Assembly: GCA_003223895.1 (NCBI GenBank)
Contig: QHXD01000101.1
Coordinates: 1 to 12,615, forward strand
Length of the DNA: 12,615 nt
Origin: Acidobacteriota bacterium
GTDB lineage: Bacteria; Acidobacteriota; Terriglobia; 20CM-2-55-15
Direction: 5' to 3'
Translations under genes and position numbers: made by a program
The notes under the pieces: model-generated
What the model was told of the DNA's origin: nothing
The model's database searches: none
The model's input: only the letters and a program-made list of their open reading frames with translations
Shown: positions 1-6,609 of the stretch, one piece after another
How positions within the stretch are numbered: the first letter of the stretch is position 1
How the letters are laid out: every line of letters begins with the position of its first letter

Positions 1-370
1 CCAGCAGGAGCATGAAAATGAAATACTCCTTCACGCGATCCCGGATCGACCACGAGGCGAGAATCGCCAGAGGGCTCAGAAGCGTTGTCAGAAGGATGAG
101 GAAGAGACTGATTCCATCGATGCCCATCGAGTATTCGACTCCCAGCGTTGGCATCCAGGGAACGTCCAGGCGGAATTGAAAGTCCGGGTCGCCGGATTCG
201 AACTTTGCCGGAAGATAGAGTGAGAAGAGGAAGGCGAGGATGGTAACGATAAGAGCGAAGGTTCGGATGGCGCCAGCCTGCGTCCGGTTGAAAAACAGGA
301 TGAGCAGCGCGCCCACGGCCGGCGTGAACGTGATGATCGTGAGTATGTGAGATGCGATCAGGTTTCCCAT
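1..370 (-). CDS. nuoM: NADH-quinone oxidoreductase subunit M, N-terminal part (cut by window edge)
   Basis: Membrane antiporter-like subunit of respiratory complex I, one of the three large proton-pumping subunits (L, M, N). Only the first 123 codons lie in the window, and the frame stays open to base 1. The start is ATG at 370-368. The translation begins MGNLIASHILTIITFTPAVG, has a first hydrophobic helix at about residues 5-25 and a second at about 36-52, and then carries the segment YSMGIDGISLFLILLTT (about residues 80-96), which is characteristic of NuoM. It is downstream of nuoL in the same direction, and the 234-nt spacer holds a palindromic repeat element. I see no good Shine-Dalgarno sequence before the ATG. 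Identity is secure from the N-terminal motif and the position after nuoL; the rest of the gene is not visible. Confidence 0.93.
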   Translation of the reverse strand, partial: MGNLIASHILTIITFTPAVGALLILFFNRTQAGAIRTFALIVTILAFLFSLYLPAKFESGDPDFQFRLDVPWMPTLGVEYSMGIDGISLFLILLTTLLSPLAILASWSIRDRVKEYFIFMLLL

Positions 371-404
371 GGTTTGTTGTACGGATGGAGTTGCAGAATG
401 CAAA

Positions 405-575
405 GCTCCCCTCCTAAGTTAGGAGGGGTGGCTGCGCCATTCAGAAAAAGATCCCGTTCCGAAACGGCGCAGACGGGGTGGTTTCCGTCGGGGAACCACC
501 CCGGCCGCGCCAACATAGGAGGCTTCGCGATATTTTCTTGATGCGCGTCCACCCCTCCTAACTTAGGAGGGGAGT
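405..575. repeat. MITE-like or REP-like palindromic element in the nuoL-nuoM spacer
   Basis: Non-coding element of about 170 bp with perfect 26-bp terminal inverted repeats at 406-431 and 549-574. Each terminal repeat is itself almost a palindrome, with arms CCCCTCCT and AGGAGGGG around a 5-nt centre. A third hairpin lies in the middle: CGGGGTGGTT at 474-483 pairs with AACCACCCCG at 494-503. No credible coding sequence is present, and no target-site duplication is obvious. The same hairpin tip with a different centre recurs as a solo copy at 6610-6636, which supports a dispersed repeat family. Because it sits inside an operon, it would be transcribed as a three-hairpin RNA between nuoL and nuoM. 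Whether it is mobilised by a transposase elsewhere (a MITE or REPIN) is inference. Confidence 0.85.
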
Positions 576-582
576 TTAAGTT

Positions 583-606
583 TTCCATACCCCTTTCCAT
601 ACCCCT
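583..606. repeat. Tandem 12-bp duplication at the end of nuoL
   Basis: The unit TTCCATACCCCT occurs twice without a gap (583-594 and 595-606). The second copy overlaps two bases of the nuoL stop codon (605-607 on the complement). It could be a replication-slippage scar next to the palindromic element. No function is evident. Confidence 0.8.
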
Positions 607-2509
607 ATCTCAAAAACCACGCAACCACCAGGACTCCCCCGAAAAGGATCCATCCCGCATACGTGCGCACATAACCGCTTTGCATATGTTTCAGTCCACT
701 CGCGCTGCCGCGCACCAGCCGGCCGACGGCGTTTACGGCGCCATCGATCATGAGCGTGTCTACAACTTTCCACAGAAGCTCTCGCGAGGTCTGCACGATA
801 GGCCAGACGATAATCGCGTCATAAAGCTCGTCCACGTAGTACTTGTTCACCAGGATGGAATACATCGCGTGAGCCCGGGCCGCAAGCCTGTCCGGCAAAC
901 CCGGTCGTGCAACATAGAACAGGTACGCCAGAGCAAAACCAAGCAGAGCAACCGTGGTCGAAGCCGCCGTCAACAGAATTCCGGTGGAACTGGACACGGC
1001 CTCCCTCTCCGTTTCAAGGGACGCCGGAGTCAGGAAGTGCGGAATGTCGATGTACCCTGCCACGATGGAGAAGATCGCCAGAATGATCAACGGAACCACC
1101 ATCGACGACGGCGATTCGTGGACGTGGTGGACGTCATGCTCGGAGTACCGTGGCGCTCCGTAGAAGGTCAGTATCAGCAGCCGGAACATGTAGAACGAGG
1201 TGAATCCAGCCGCGATCACACCGACAGCCCAGAGCAATTTTCCGTAAGCCGCGTGACTCCAGGCGGCCTCGAGCACCGCGTCCTTACTGAAAAAGCCCGC
1301 CAGTCCTGGAATTCCGGCAATCGCGAGCGTTCCGACGAGAAATGTCCGGTACGTCCAGGGCATGTGGCGCCGCAGTCCTCCCATTTGCCGAATATCCTGA
1401 ATTCCCCCCATGCCGTGAATGACACTGCCGGCGCCAAGGAACAGCAGCGCTTTGAAAAACGCATGCGTCATCAGATGGAACACTCCCGCTGCGTACACTC
1501 CTGCGCCGCATCCCAGGAACATGTACCCCAGTTGGCTGACCGTGGAGTACGCGAGGACTTTCTTGATGTCGGTTTGAACGAGGCCGATCGAAGCCGCATA
1601 TATCGCGGTGAACACGCCAACGACGGCGACAACGAACAGGGCACCGGGCGCGTGGTTGTACAGCGCGGCAGAGCGGGCCACCATATAAACGCCGGCAGTG
1701 ACCATGGTTGCCGCGTGGATCAGGGCGCTCACGGGAGTTGGGCCTTCCATCGCGTCCGGCAGCCAGACATAAAGCGGAAACTGCGCGGACTTGCCCGCCG
1801 CGCCGACGAAGAGAAGCAGGCAGATGGTCGTCAGCACACCAACCGTGCCGAGCGGCTCGACAGGAAACAGCGACACGTCCTCTACGCGTGAGAAAACGCT
1901 CTGGAAGTCCACGCGCTCGAAAGTCCGGTAAATGAGCATGATCGCGAGGATGAATCCGAAGTCGCCGACGCGGTTCACGACGAAAGCCTTCTTGCCGGCA
2001 TCCGCCGCGGATTTTTTCGAGAACCAGAATCCGATGAGAAGGTAAGAGCACAAACCCACGCCTTCCCAGCCCACGAACATCAACAGGTAGTTGTTCGCCA
2101 GGACGAGGGTCAGCATGAAGAAGACGAAAAGATTGAGGTACGAGAAGTAGCGATAGAAGCCCTCTTCGTGGCTCATGTATCCGATCGAGTAGATATGAAT
2201 CAGAAATCCGACGCCGGTGACGATCAGGATCATCAGGCCGGAAAGCTGATCGAGCATGAGCCCGAACTGCGCCTGAAACGTTCCTGCCTGTATCCAGGTG
2301 AAGTAGTCCCTCAGGATCGGCAGTCCGGTTTGCGGCAGGGCCAGCATCGCCACAAAAGCGCGCAGCGATATGAGGAAGGACAGTCCGACGGATCCCGCCG
2401 CCAGGGTCCCAATGACGTTTTTCGGCAGACGTTTCCCGAAGACGCCGTTAACCGTCGCGCCGATCAGTGGCAGGATGGGAATGAGCCAGAGGGAATCAAA
2501 TGCGCCCAT
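605..2509 (-). CDS. nuoL: NADH-quinone oxidoreductase subunit L
   Basis: Large antiporter-like proton-pumping subunit of complex I in the inner membrane, 634 aa, a normal NuoL length. Family motifs: residues 147-162 (VGWEGVGLCSYLLIGF) with Glu149 in transmembrane helix 5, Lys240 in the FVGAAGKSAQFPL segment, and the WLPDAMEGPTPVSALIHA signature from residue 249. These are the conserved charged residues of the proton path. Near the C-terminus, the NKYYVDELYDAIIVWP segment marks the start of the long lateral helix that clamps the membrane arm, followed by a last transmembrane helix. Start: ATG at 2509, giving the usual N-terminus (MGAFDSLWLIPILPLIGA). Upstream lies the 254-nt spacer after nuoK, so translation is not coupled to nuoK, and only a weak GGAT precedes the start. 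The stop codon is TAG. Confidence 0.98.
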   Translation of the reverse strand: MGAFDSLWLIPILPLIGATVNGVFGKRLPKNVIGTLAAGSVGLSFLISLRAFVAMLALPQTGLPILRDYFTWIQAGTFQAQFGLMLDQLSGLMILIVTGVGFLIHIYSIGYMSHEEGFYRYFSYLNLFVFFMLTLVLANNYLLMFVGWEGVGLCSYLLIGFWFSKKSAADAGKKAFVVNRVGDFGFILAIMLIYRTFERVDFQSVFSRVEDVSLFPVEPLGTVGVLTTICLLLFVGAAGKSAQFPLYVWLPDAMEGPTPVSALIHAATMVTAGVYMVARSAALYNHAPGALFVVAVVGVFTAIYAASIGLVQTDIKKVLAYSTVSQLGYMFLGCGAGVYAAGVFHLMTHAFFKALLFLGAGSVIHGMGGIQDIRQMGGLRRHMPWTYRTFLVGTLAIAGIPGLAGFFSKDAVLEAAWSHAAYGKLLWAVGVIAAGFTSFYMFRLLILTFYGAPRYSEHDVHHVHESPSSMVVPLIILAIFSIVAGYIDIPHFLTPASLETEREAVSSSTGILLTAASTTVALLGFALAYLFYVARPGLPDRLAARAHAMYSILVNKYYVDELYDAIIVWPIVQTSRELLWKVVDTLMIDGAVNAVGRLVRGSASGLKHMQSGYVRTYAGWILFGGVLVVAWFLR

Positions 2510-2519
2510 GATCAGATCC

Positions 2520-2766
2520 AGCCGCGTAGCGGCGAAAGAATATAGCCCAGGGCGTAAGCCCTCGGGTCGCGGTCTGTCTTTCGTTGCAGCCTCGTAGGGG
2601 CGAAAGAGTTTGCACCGTAATCTGTCGCCCCTCCGGGGCTTGCATAAATGCCATTATCCGTTTTCCCCAGGGCTTGCGCCCTGGGCTACATTCTTTCGCC
2701 GCTCCGCGGCTAGCAACGGTTTCCGGCGGTCATAGACCGCCGCTACAGTTTCTTTCGCCGCGGCTA
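2520..2766. repeat. Composite palindromic repeat filling the nuoK-nuoL spacer
   Basis: Almost the whole spacer consists of nested palindromes. An outer inverted repeat of 34 bp with two mismatches lies at 2520-2553 and 2678-2711; its core is GCGGCGAAAGAA followed by TAGCCCAGGGC. Inner hairpins: CCCAGGGC/GCCCTGGG at 2666-2685 (4-nt loop), an imperfect counterpart at 2546-2566, and AGGGGCGA (2596-2603) with TCGCCCCT (2625-2632). A third copy of the end module runs on the minus strand from 2766 (TAGCCGCGGCGAAAGAA) into a separate 8-bp hairpin, CGGCGGTC/GACCGCCG, at 2724-2742. The TAG stop codon of nuoK (2766-2764) is the first triplet of that module. No open reading frame here looks real. I interpret this as stacked or nested copies of dispersed REP-like elements. 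Confidence 0.85.
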
Positions 2767-3066
2767 CCACTTGAGCAAATTACTCCGATCCACATTCAGC
2801 GATTCCCGGTTTCGAAACATTGCGATTACCAGGGCCAGGCCGACCGCGGCTTCCGCGGCGGCCACAACGAGCACGAAGAAAACGAAGATCTGCCCGCTGA
2901 TCTTGCCGTGCTGCAGGGAGAAGGCGACGAACGTGAGGTTCACCGCATTCAACATGATCTCGACCGACAGCAACAAGGCGATGATGTTGCGCTTGATAAA
3001 AAAACCCAATACTCCGATCAGAAACAGAATCGCGCTCAGGATGAGGTACCATCCGATCGGAATCAT
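2764..3066 (-). CDS. nuoK: NADH-quinone oxidoreductase subunit K
   Basis: Small MrpC-like membrane subunit of complex I, 100 aa, exactly the usual length. It has three transmembrane helices (about residues 4-24, 28-50 and 58-83). The two membrane glutamates essential in the family are present: Glu36 in LLLSVEIMLNAVNL and Glu72 in VAAAEAAVGLAL. The ATG at 3066 overlaps the TGA of nuoJ (ATGA), so translation is probably coupled to nuoJ. The C-terminal tail ends at a TAG that is part of the adjoining repeat module, so the last residues may have been changed by repeat insertion; the tail is nevertheless of ordinary length. Confidence 0.97.
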   Translation of the reverse strand: MIPIGWYLILSAILFLIGVLGFFIKRNIIALLLSVEIMLNAVNLTFVAFSLQHGKISGQIFVFFVLVVAAAEAAVGLALVIAMFRNRESLNVDRSNLLKW

Positions 3067-3554
3067 AAGTCCCTCTTTGCGAATACCACGGCCCCCATCA
3101 GGGCAATCAGGATCAGCAACGACGTGACTTCAAAAGGCAGCACGAAATCCGTGAACAGGCTCTGACCGATGGCGGCCGGGCTTCCAACCAGTTGCGGCTG
3201 GGTCCCCGGATTCGCTTCCAGGTTCCACAGGGTCGTTACCACCAGAACGAGAAAGAACAAGCCAAGTGGTATTCCGATAAATTTCAACCATCGCAGCCGA
3301 TCCGCCCCGTCTTCGTCTTCCGGCAGATTCAAAAGCATGATGACGAAGACAAACAGCACCATGATCGCGCCGGCATACACAATCACGTTGATCACAGCCA
3401 GGAAGTCGGCCTGCAGCAAGATGAACAGAACCGACACCGCCGTCAGCATGAGGATCAGCGACAGGGCGCTGTACAACACGTGCTTCTGTACGAGCACATT
3501 GAGTGCGGCCCCGACGGCAATCGCGGCAAAGAAGAAAAAGAGTATCTGGATCAT
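3063..3554 (-). CDS. nuoJ: NADH-quinone oxidoreductase subunit J
   Basis: Membrane subunit of complex I, 163 aa. Five hydrophobic helices are expected and visible. The NuoJ signature NVIVYAGAIMVLFVFVIMLL lies at about residues 56-75; in the family this is the helix that changes between alpha and pi forms in the coupling mechanism. The C-terminus LIALMGAVVFAKRDL is also typical. The open frame runs further upstream to 3875, but that extension is antiparallel-frame noise inside nuoH. The ATG at 3554 gives the standard MIQILFFFFAAIAVGAAL start and forms an ATGA overlap with the nuoH stop, so I chose it. It overlaps nuoK by 4 nt at the other end. nuoI, which normally precedes nuoJ, is not here. 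Confidence 0.97.
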   Translation of the reverse strand: MIQILFFFFAAIAVGAALNVLVQKHVLYSALSLILMLTAVSVLFILLQADFLAVINVIVYAGAIMVLFVFVIMLLNLPEDEDGADRLRWLKFIGIPLGLFFLVLVVTTLWNLEANPGTQPQLVGSPAAIGQSLFTDFVLPFEVTSLLILIALMGAVVFAKRDL

Positions 3555-4564
3555 GAAATAGCCACGACGAAACTGGTTACCACGATGTTTGCGAGCGAAA
3601 GCGGAAGCAATACCTTCCAACCGAACCGCATGAGCTGATCGTATCGGAACCTCGGCACGGTCGCCCGCATCAGAACGTAAAAGAAAATGAAGATGGAAAC
3701 CTTCAACAGGAACCATACAGTCGGCAATGCCATCTGCAGCAGCGCGGGGCCGAACATCGGTCCGGTCCAACCACCGAAAAACATGATTGTTGCCAGGGAC
3801 GATACGGTAACGACGTTGGCGTACTCGGCCAGCATGAACATGGCAAACTTCATCGAGCTGTATTCGGTGTGCCATCCCGCCACAAGTTCCTGTTCCGACT
3901 CCGCCAGATCGAATGGCAAACGATTTGTCTCGGCGACGGCGCTGACCAGGTACACCACGAACGCCACCGGCTGCAGGAAGATGTTCCAGCGGGGAATGAT
4001 GCCAAGCCAGGTGCTTTGCTGCGCGGTTACCAGTTCGGCAAGACTCAGGGTGTTCGCAATCATCAGGACCCCGACAACAGACAAAGTCAGGCTCAGTTCA
4101 TAGCTGATCATCTGCGCCGACGATCGGATCGCGCCCATCAGCGGATACTTGGAATTCGAGGCCCATCCGCCCAGCGCAATTCCGTAAATACCCAGCGACG
4201 TGACCGCAAAGATGAAGAGCAATCCGACGCTGAGATCCGTTATTTGAAGCGATGGCCCGAAGGGGATGACCGAAAACGAGAGCAGCGCGGGAACCAGGGA
4301 GACGATCGGAGCGGCGATATACAGGAACCTGTTCGAGTGCGTGGGTATGACGTCCTCTTTGAAAAGAAACTTCAGACCATCCGCAATGGGCTGCAGCAGG
4401 CCGAATGGCCCGACGCGCGTCGGTCCCGGCCGCATCTGGACCCGCGCCATCAATTTGCGCTCCAGCCAGCTCAGGTAAGCGAGCGCGCCCATAACGCCGC
4501 CGAAGATCACGAAGATCTTGATCATCAGCACAATGAATTCGGATCCCGTGACGTATTCGATCAT
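3551..4564 (-). CDS. nuoH: NADH-quinone oxidoreductase subunit H
   Basis: Membrane subunit that, with the hydrophilic subunits B, D and I, forms the quinone-binding cavity of complex I; 337 aa. The two family signatures are intact: ERKLMARVQMRPGPTRVGPF in the first cytoplasmic loop (residues 35-54), followed by QPIADGLKFLFKED (58-71), and AETNRLPFDLAESEQELVAG (211-230), which holds the conserved loop glutamates and aspartate lining the quinone channel. About eight transmembrane helices. The start ATG at 4564 gives the expected N-terminus; the spacer from nuoE is 69 nt and the ribosome binding site is poor. Its TGA overlaps the nuoJ ATG by ATGA, so nuoI is missing at its usual place with no remnant. 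Confidence 0.98.
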   Translation of the reverse strand: MIEYVTGSEFIVLMIKIFVIFGGVMGALAYLSWLERKLMARVQMRPGPTRVGPFGLLQPIADGLKFLFKEDVIPTHSNRFLYIAAPIVSLVPALLSFSVIPFGPSLQITDLSVGLLFIFAVTSLGIYGIALGGWASNSKYPLMGAIRSSAQMISYELSLTLSVVGVLMIANTLSLAELVTAQQSTWLGIIPRWNIFLQPVAFVVYLVSAVAETNRLPFDLAESEQELVAGWHTEYSSMKFAMFMLAEYANVVTVSSLATIMFFGGWTGPMFGPALLQMALPTVWFLLKVSIFIFFYVLMRATVPRFRYDQLMRFGWKVLLPLSLANIVVTSFVVAIS

Positions 4565-4633
4565 CTCTTTGGTGGCTGCGCCCTATCGGGCTTGCATTCG
4601 CATCCGCTCATCTTTATTTTGGTGCCTGTGCCC
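4565..4633. other. nuoE-nuoH spacer with a small GC hairpin
   Basis: The 69-nt spacer has no gene. It contains GCCC-tatc-GGGC (4580-4591) inside a sequence that resembles a decayed copy of the repeat modules elsewhere in the operon. The 12-mer GGTGGCTGCGCC at 4571-4582 also occurs at the inner edge of the left terminal repeat at 427-438. This may be a repeat remnant or chance. Confidence 0.4.
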
Positions 4634-5107
4634 TTACCCGCGCTTCTGCAACTCGTCGAGGATGTCTTCAGTTTTCCTGACGTCCAGGTTTTCGTAAAAT
4701 TCGCCGTTGATCTGGATGGCCGGCGCCGTCGTGCACGATCCGAGGCACTCGAATTCGATCACCGAGAAGAGCCCGTCCGGGGTCACCTGCCCCATACCTA
4801 TGCCCAGCTTGCGTGTGACGCAGGCTTCGATCTCGTCCGAGCCCCGAAGCAGGCATGCCAGATTGGTGCAGACCATGATGTGATACTTGCCCATGGGCCG
4901 CCGGTGGAGCAGCGTGTAGAACGACATGATCGAATCCACTTCGGAAGGATTCAGGTCCAGATACTTCCCGACATATTCGATCGTTTCGGGCTTGATGTAG
5001 CCCTGCTCCTTCTGCGCCGCGAGCAACATGGGAATCAATGCGGACCTCTTTTGCGGATAGATCGAGGCCAGGTGCTTGAATTTCGCTTCGGTCTGTGCAG
5101 AAAACAT
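4634..5107 (-). CDS. nuoE: NADH-quinone oxidoreductase subunit E (2Fe-2S protein)
   Basis: Thioredoxin-fold 2Fe-2S subunit (cluster N1a) of the NADH-dehydrogenase module of complex I, 157 aa, cytoplasmic. The N-terminal helical part (about residues 1-75) includes the family segment LNPSEVDSIMSFYTLL. The ferredoxin part carries all four cluster ligands, Cys80 and Cys85 (VCTNLACLLRG) and Cys121 and Cys125 (ECLGSCTTAPAIQIN), with the usual C-x4-C and C-x3-C spacing. The ATG at 5107 follows a GAGGGA about 12 nt upstream, and the gene begins 15 nt after the nuoA stop. Its partner nuoF is not adjacent, and finding nuoE directly between nuoA and nuoH is unusual. A related HoxE/FDH-type subunit is a less likely reading given the nuo context. 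Confidence 0.95.
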   Translation of the reverse strand: MFSAQTEAKFKHLASIYPQKRSALIPMLLAAQKEQGYIKPETIEYVGKYLDLNPSEVDSIMSFYTLLHRRPMGKYHIMVCTNLACLLRGSDEIEACVTRKLGIGMGQVTPDGLFSVIEFECLGSCTTAPAIQINGEFYENLDVRKTEDILDELQKRG

Positions 5108-5122
5108 TTATCTATCAGTCCC

Positions 5123-5482
5123 TCACCGTTCCCACTCCAAGGCGCCCTTCTTCCAGACGTAGATATATCCCGCCAGAATCGCCGCGATGAACAGCAGCAT
5201 TTCGAAGAATCCAAAGAGTTTGAGTTGCCGGTAAACGACAGCCCAGGGGAAGAGGAAGATCGCCTCGATGTCGAAAAGCAGGAACAGCATCGCGACCAGG
5301 TAGAACTTGACCGAAAAACGCTCTCTGGCCGTGCCTATAGGCTGCACGCCGCACTCATAAGGCGAGAGCTTTCGGGGATCCGGCTTTTTTACACCGAAGA
5401 TGTAGGAACCGATCAGTGAGACGACGCCGAATCCCACCACCAGAATGAAGAAAATCAGGACTGGCGCCCATTTTTCGAGCAT
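5123..5482 (-). CDS. nuoA: NADH-quinone oxidoreductase subunit A
   Basis: Small membrane subunit of complex I at the quinone-site end of the membrane arm, 119 aa. It has three transmembrane helices (about residues 7-29, 60-82 and 88-110). The signature SPYECGVQPIGTARERFSVKFYLVAMLF runs over residues 40-67, with the conserved loop cysteine Cys44 and then FDIEAIFLFPW (70-80), whose Asp71 and Glu73 are the conserved acidic residues. Start ATG at 5482; the G-rich GCGGGGG upstream is a weak ribosome site. It is the first gene of the operon in this window, and nothing on the minus strand lies between it and the divergent thiamine gene. nuoB, C and D, which normally follow, are absent. Confidence 0.97.
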   Translation of the reverse strand: MLEKWAPVLIFFILVVGFGVVSLIGSYIFGVKKPDPRKLSPYECGVQPIGTARERFSVKFYLVAMLFLLFDIEAIFLFPWAVVYRQLKLFGFFEMLLFIAAILAGYIYVWKKGALEWER

Positions 5483-5544
5483 ACCGCGTGCCCCCGCATC
5501 CGAGTGAGCTCTGTCAACTAGGCTCGCAATAGTACAAAAGGATC

Positions 5545-5573
5545 ACTATAGCGAAGGCCACGACGAATTGGAA
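5545..5573 (-). promoter_or_regulatory. Possible promoter of the nuo operon
   Basis: On the minus strand TATAGT (5550-5545, five of six matches to the -10 consensus) stands 17 nt downstream of TTCCAA (5573-5568, a weak -35), about 60 nt before the nuoA start. It is the best sigma70-like pair I can find in this divergent spacer. The match is weak and the assignment is inference. Confidence 0.3.
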
Positions 5574-5594
5574 GGCATGTGCTAACATCCTTCC
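5570..5594 (+). promoter_or_regulatory. Hairpin directly upstream of the thiS-thiG start
   Basis: GGAAGG (5570-5575) pairs with CCTTCC (5589-5594). After one bulged C the pairing continues as ATGT (5577-5580) with ACAT (5585-5588), leaving a GCTA loop. The hairpin ends 4 nt before the ATG at 5599. GGAAGG is the only purine-rich ribosome-site-like stretch here, but it is too far (23 nt) from the start to serve directly. It could be an operator or an RNA leader structure; no TPP riboswitch consensus is visible. Confidence 0.4.
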
Positions 5595-5598
5595 TGCT

Positions 5599-6579
5599 AT
5601 GACCATAGAAATTGTTTTAAATGGCGAAACCCGCCGGATTCCGGCTTCCCTGAACATCACGCAAGTCCTGGAGCATCTCGATCTGCCGAAAGACCGTGTG
5701 GCGGTGGAACGCAACCGGACGATTGTGCCGAAGCCCCAGTGGGAAAGCGTGGCGGTAGGGCAGGGAGACCAGCTCGAGGTCGTGCACTTTGTCGGCGGCG
5801 GCTCCGGCGACGACACATTTGCCATTGCCGGACGGAAGTTCCGCTCGCGGCTCATCGTCGGAACCGGAAAGTATCCCAGCCATCAGGTAATGGCCGAAGC
5901 GCACCGCCTGTCCGGCACCGATATGGTGACCGTAGCCGTCCGGAGAGTGGACTTGAAGGCGCCCAAAGGCGAATCGCTCCTCGACTACATCGATCGGGAA
6001 AAGATCATGATCCTCCCGAATACCGCCGGCTGCTACAACGTCGACGATGCCGTACGGACCGCGCGGCTCGGCCGCGAGGCGGGGCTCTCGAATTGGGTGA
6101 AGCTCGAAGTTATCGGCGATGAGAAAACGCTTTTCCCGGATACGGCCGCGCTCGTCGAAGCCACCAGGATTCTTGTCAAGGAAGGATTCGTCGTCCTGCC
6201 ATACACCAATGACGACCTCATCGTGGCCCGCAGGCTTATCGACGCCGGCGCCGCCGCCATTATGCCCCTGGGCGCCCCGATCGGGTCCGGCATGGGAATC
6301 CAGAACGTCGCGGGCATGCGAATTCTCCGCGAGATGATCACCGAAGTTCCTCTGATTGTGGACGCCGGCGTGGGAACCGCTTCCGACGCAACCGTCGCCA
6401 TGGAACTCGGCGCCGATGGCGTTCTGATGAACAGCGCTATCGCCGGCGCGAAAGATCCCGGTGCGATGGCCGAAGCTATGAATTATGCCGTCAGGGCGGG
6501 GAGACTGGCGTATCGAGCCGGGAGGATTCAGAGGAAGCTGTACGCGACGGCTTCGTCGACGATGGAAGGCAAAATCTAG
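5599..6579 (+). CDS. thiG: Fused ThiS sulfur carrier - ThiG thiazole synthase
   Basis: Makes the thiazole phosphate of thiamine from 1-deoxy-xylulose 5-phosphate, dehydroglycine and ThiS-borne sulfur; cytoplasmic; 326 aa. Residues 1-68 are a complete ThiS domain (MTIEIVLNGETRRIPAS..., RNRTIVPKPQWES..., ending HFVGGG). From residue 73 a full ThiG barrel follows (FRSRLIVGTGKYPS, residues 81-94). ThiG landmarks: Lys168 in NWVKLEVIGD, the Schiff-base lysine; Glu170; Asp255 in VDAGVGT; and the phosphate-binding PLGAPIGSGMGIQN region (223-236). There is no stop, and no ATG, GTG or TTG codon at the junction, so it is a true fusion. The di-glycine that must be activated in free-standing ThiS (Gly67-Gly68) is therefore internal. 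The start is fixed by the ThiS N-terminus; no in-frame ATG lies just upstream. It is a single gene with no other thi gene next to it in the window, divergent from nuoA. Confidence 0.96.
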   Translation: MTIEIVLNGETRRIPASLNITQVLEHLDLPKDRVAVERNRTIVPKPQWESVAVGQGDQLEVVHFVGGGSGDDTFAIAGRKFRSRLIVGTGKYPSHQVMAEAHRLSGTDMVTVAVRRVDLKAPKGESLLDYIDREKIMILPNTAGCYNVDDAVRTARLGREAGLSNWVKLEVIGDEKTLFPDTAALVEATRILVKEGFVVLPYTNDDLIVARRLIDAGAAAIMPLGAPIGSGMGIQNVAGMRILREMITEVPLIVDAGVGTASDATVAMELGADGVLMNSAIAGAKDPGAMAEAMNYAVRAGRLAYRAGRIQRKLYATASSTMEGKI

Positions 6580-6609
6580 GGGGATAGAAGAGAGGTACAG
6601 GTATAGTGT

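Noticed and set aside
405..575. Complete insertion sequence
   Set aside because: There is no transposase frame and the element is too short; it can only be a non-autonomous repeat.
347..600. Short open frames on both strands in the nuoL-nuoM spacer
   Set aside because: They are translations of the palindromic repeat element, with no ribosome site or protein-like pattern.
680..1891. 403-codon open frame on the plus strand
   Set aside because: It lies wholly antisense to nuoL, has an Arg/His/Asp/Gln-rich composition typical of a reverse-frame shadow, and shows no recognisable motif.
2584..3165. 193-codon plus-strand frame starting in the nuoK-nuoL spacer
   Set aside because: It reads through repeat modules and then antisense to nuoK and the end of nuoJ.
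3869..5419. 516-codon open frame on the plus strand
   Set aside because: It runs antisense across three well-identified nuo genes and their spacers. Its length reflects GC-rich codon use on the opposite strand; no domain is visible.
5489..5517. TTGACA on the minus strand (5517-5512) as a -35 for nuoA
   Set aside because: The position 17 nt downstream reads GGGGCA, which is not a -10, and it lies too close to the nuoA start.
5483..5598. TPP riboswitch ahead of the thiamine gene
   Set aside because: The spacer is short, and I find no CTGAGA-type THI-box core or paired helices beyond the single hairpin.
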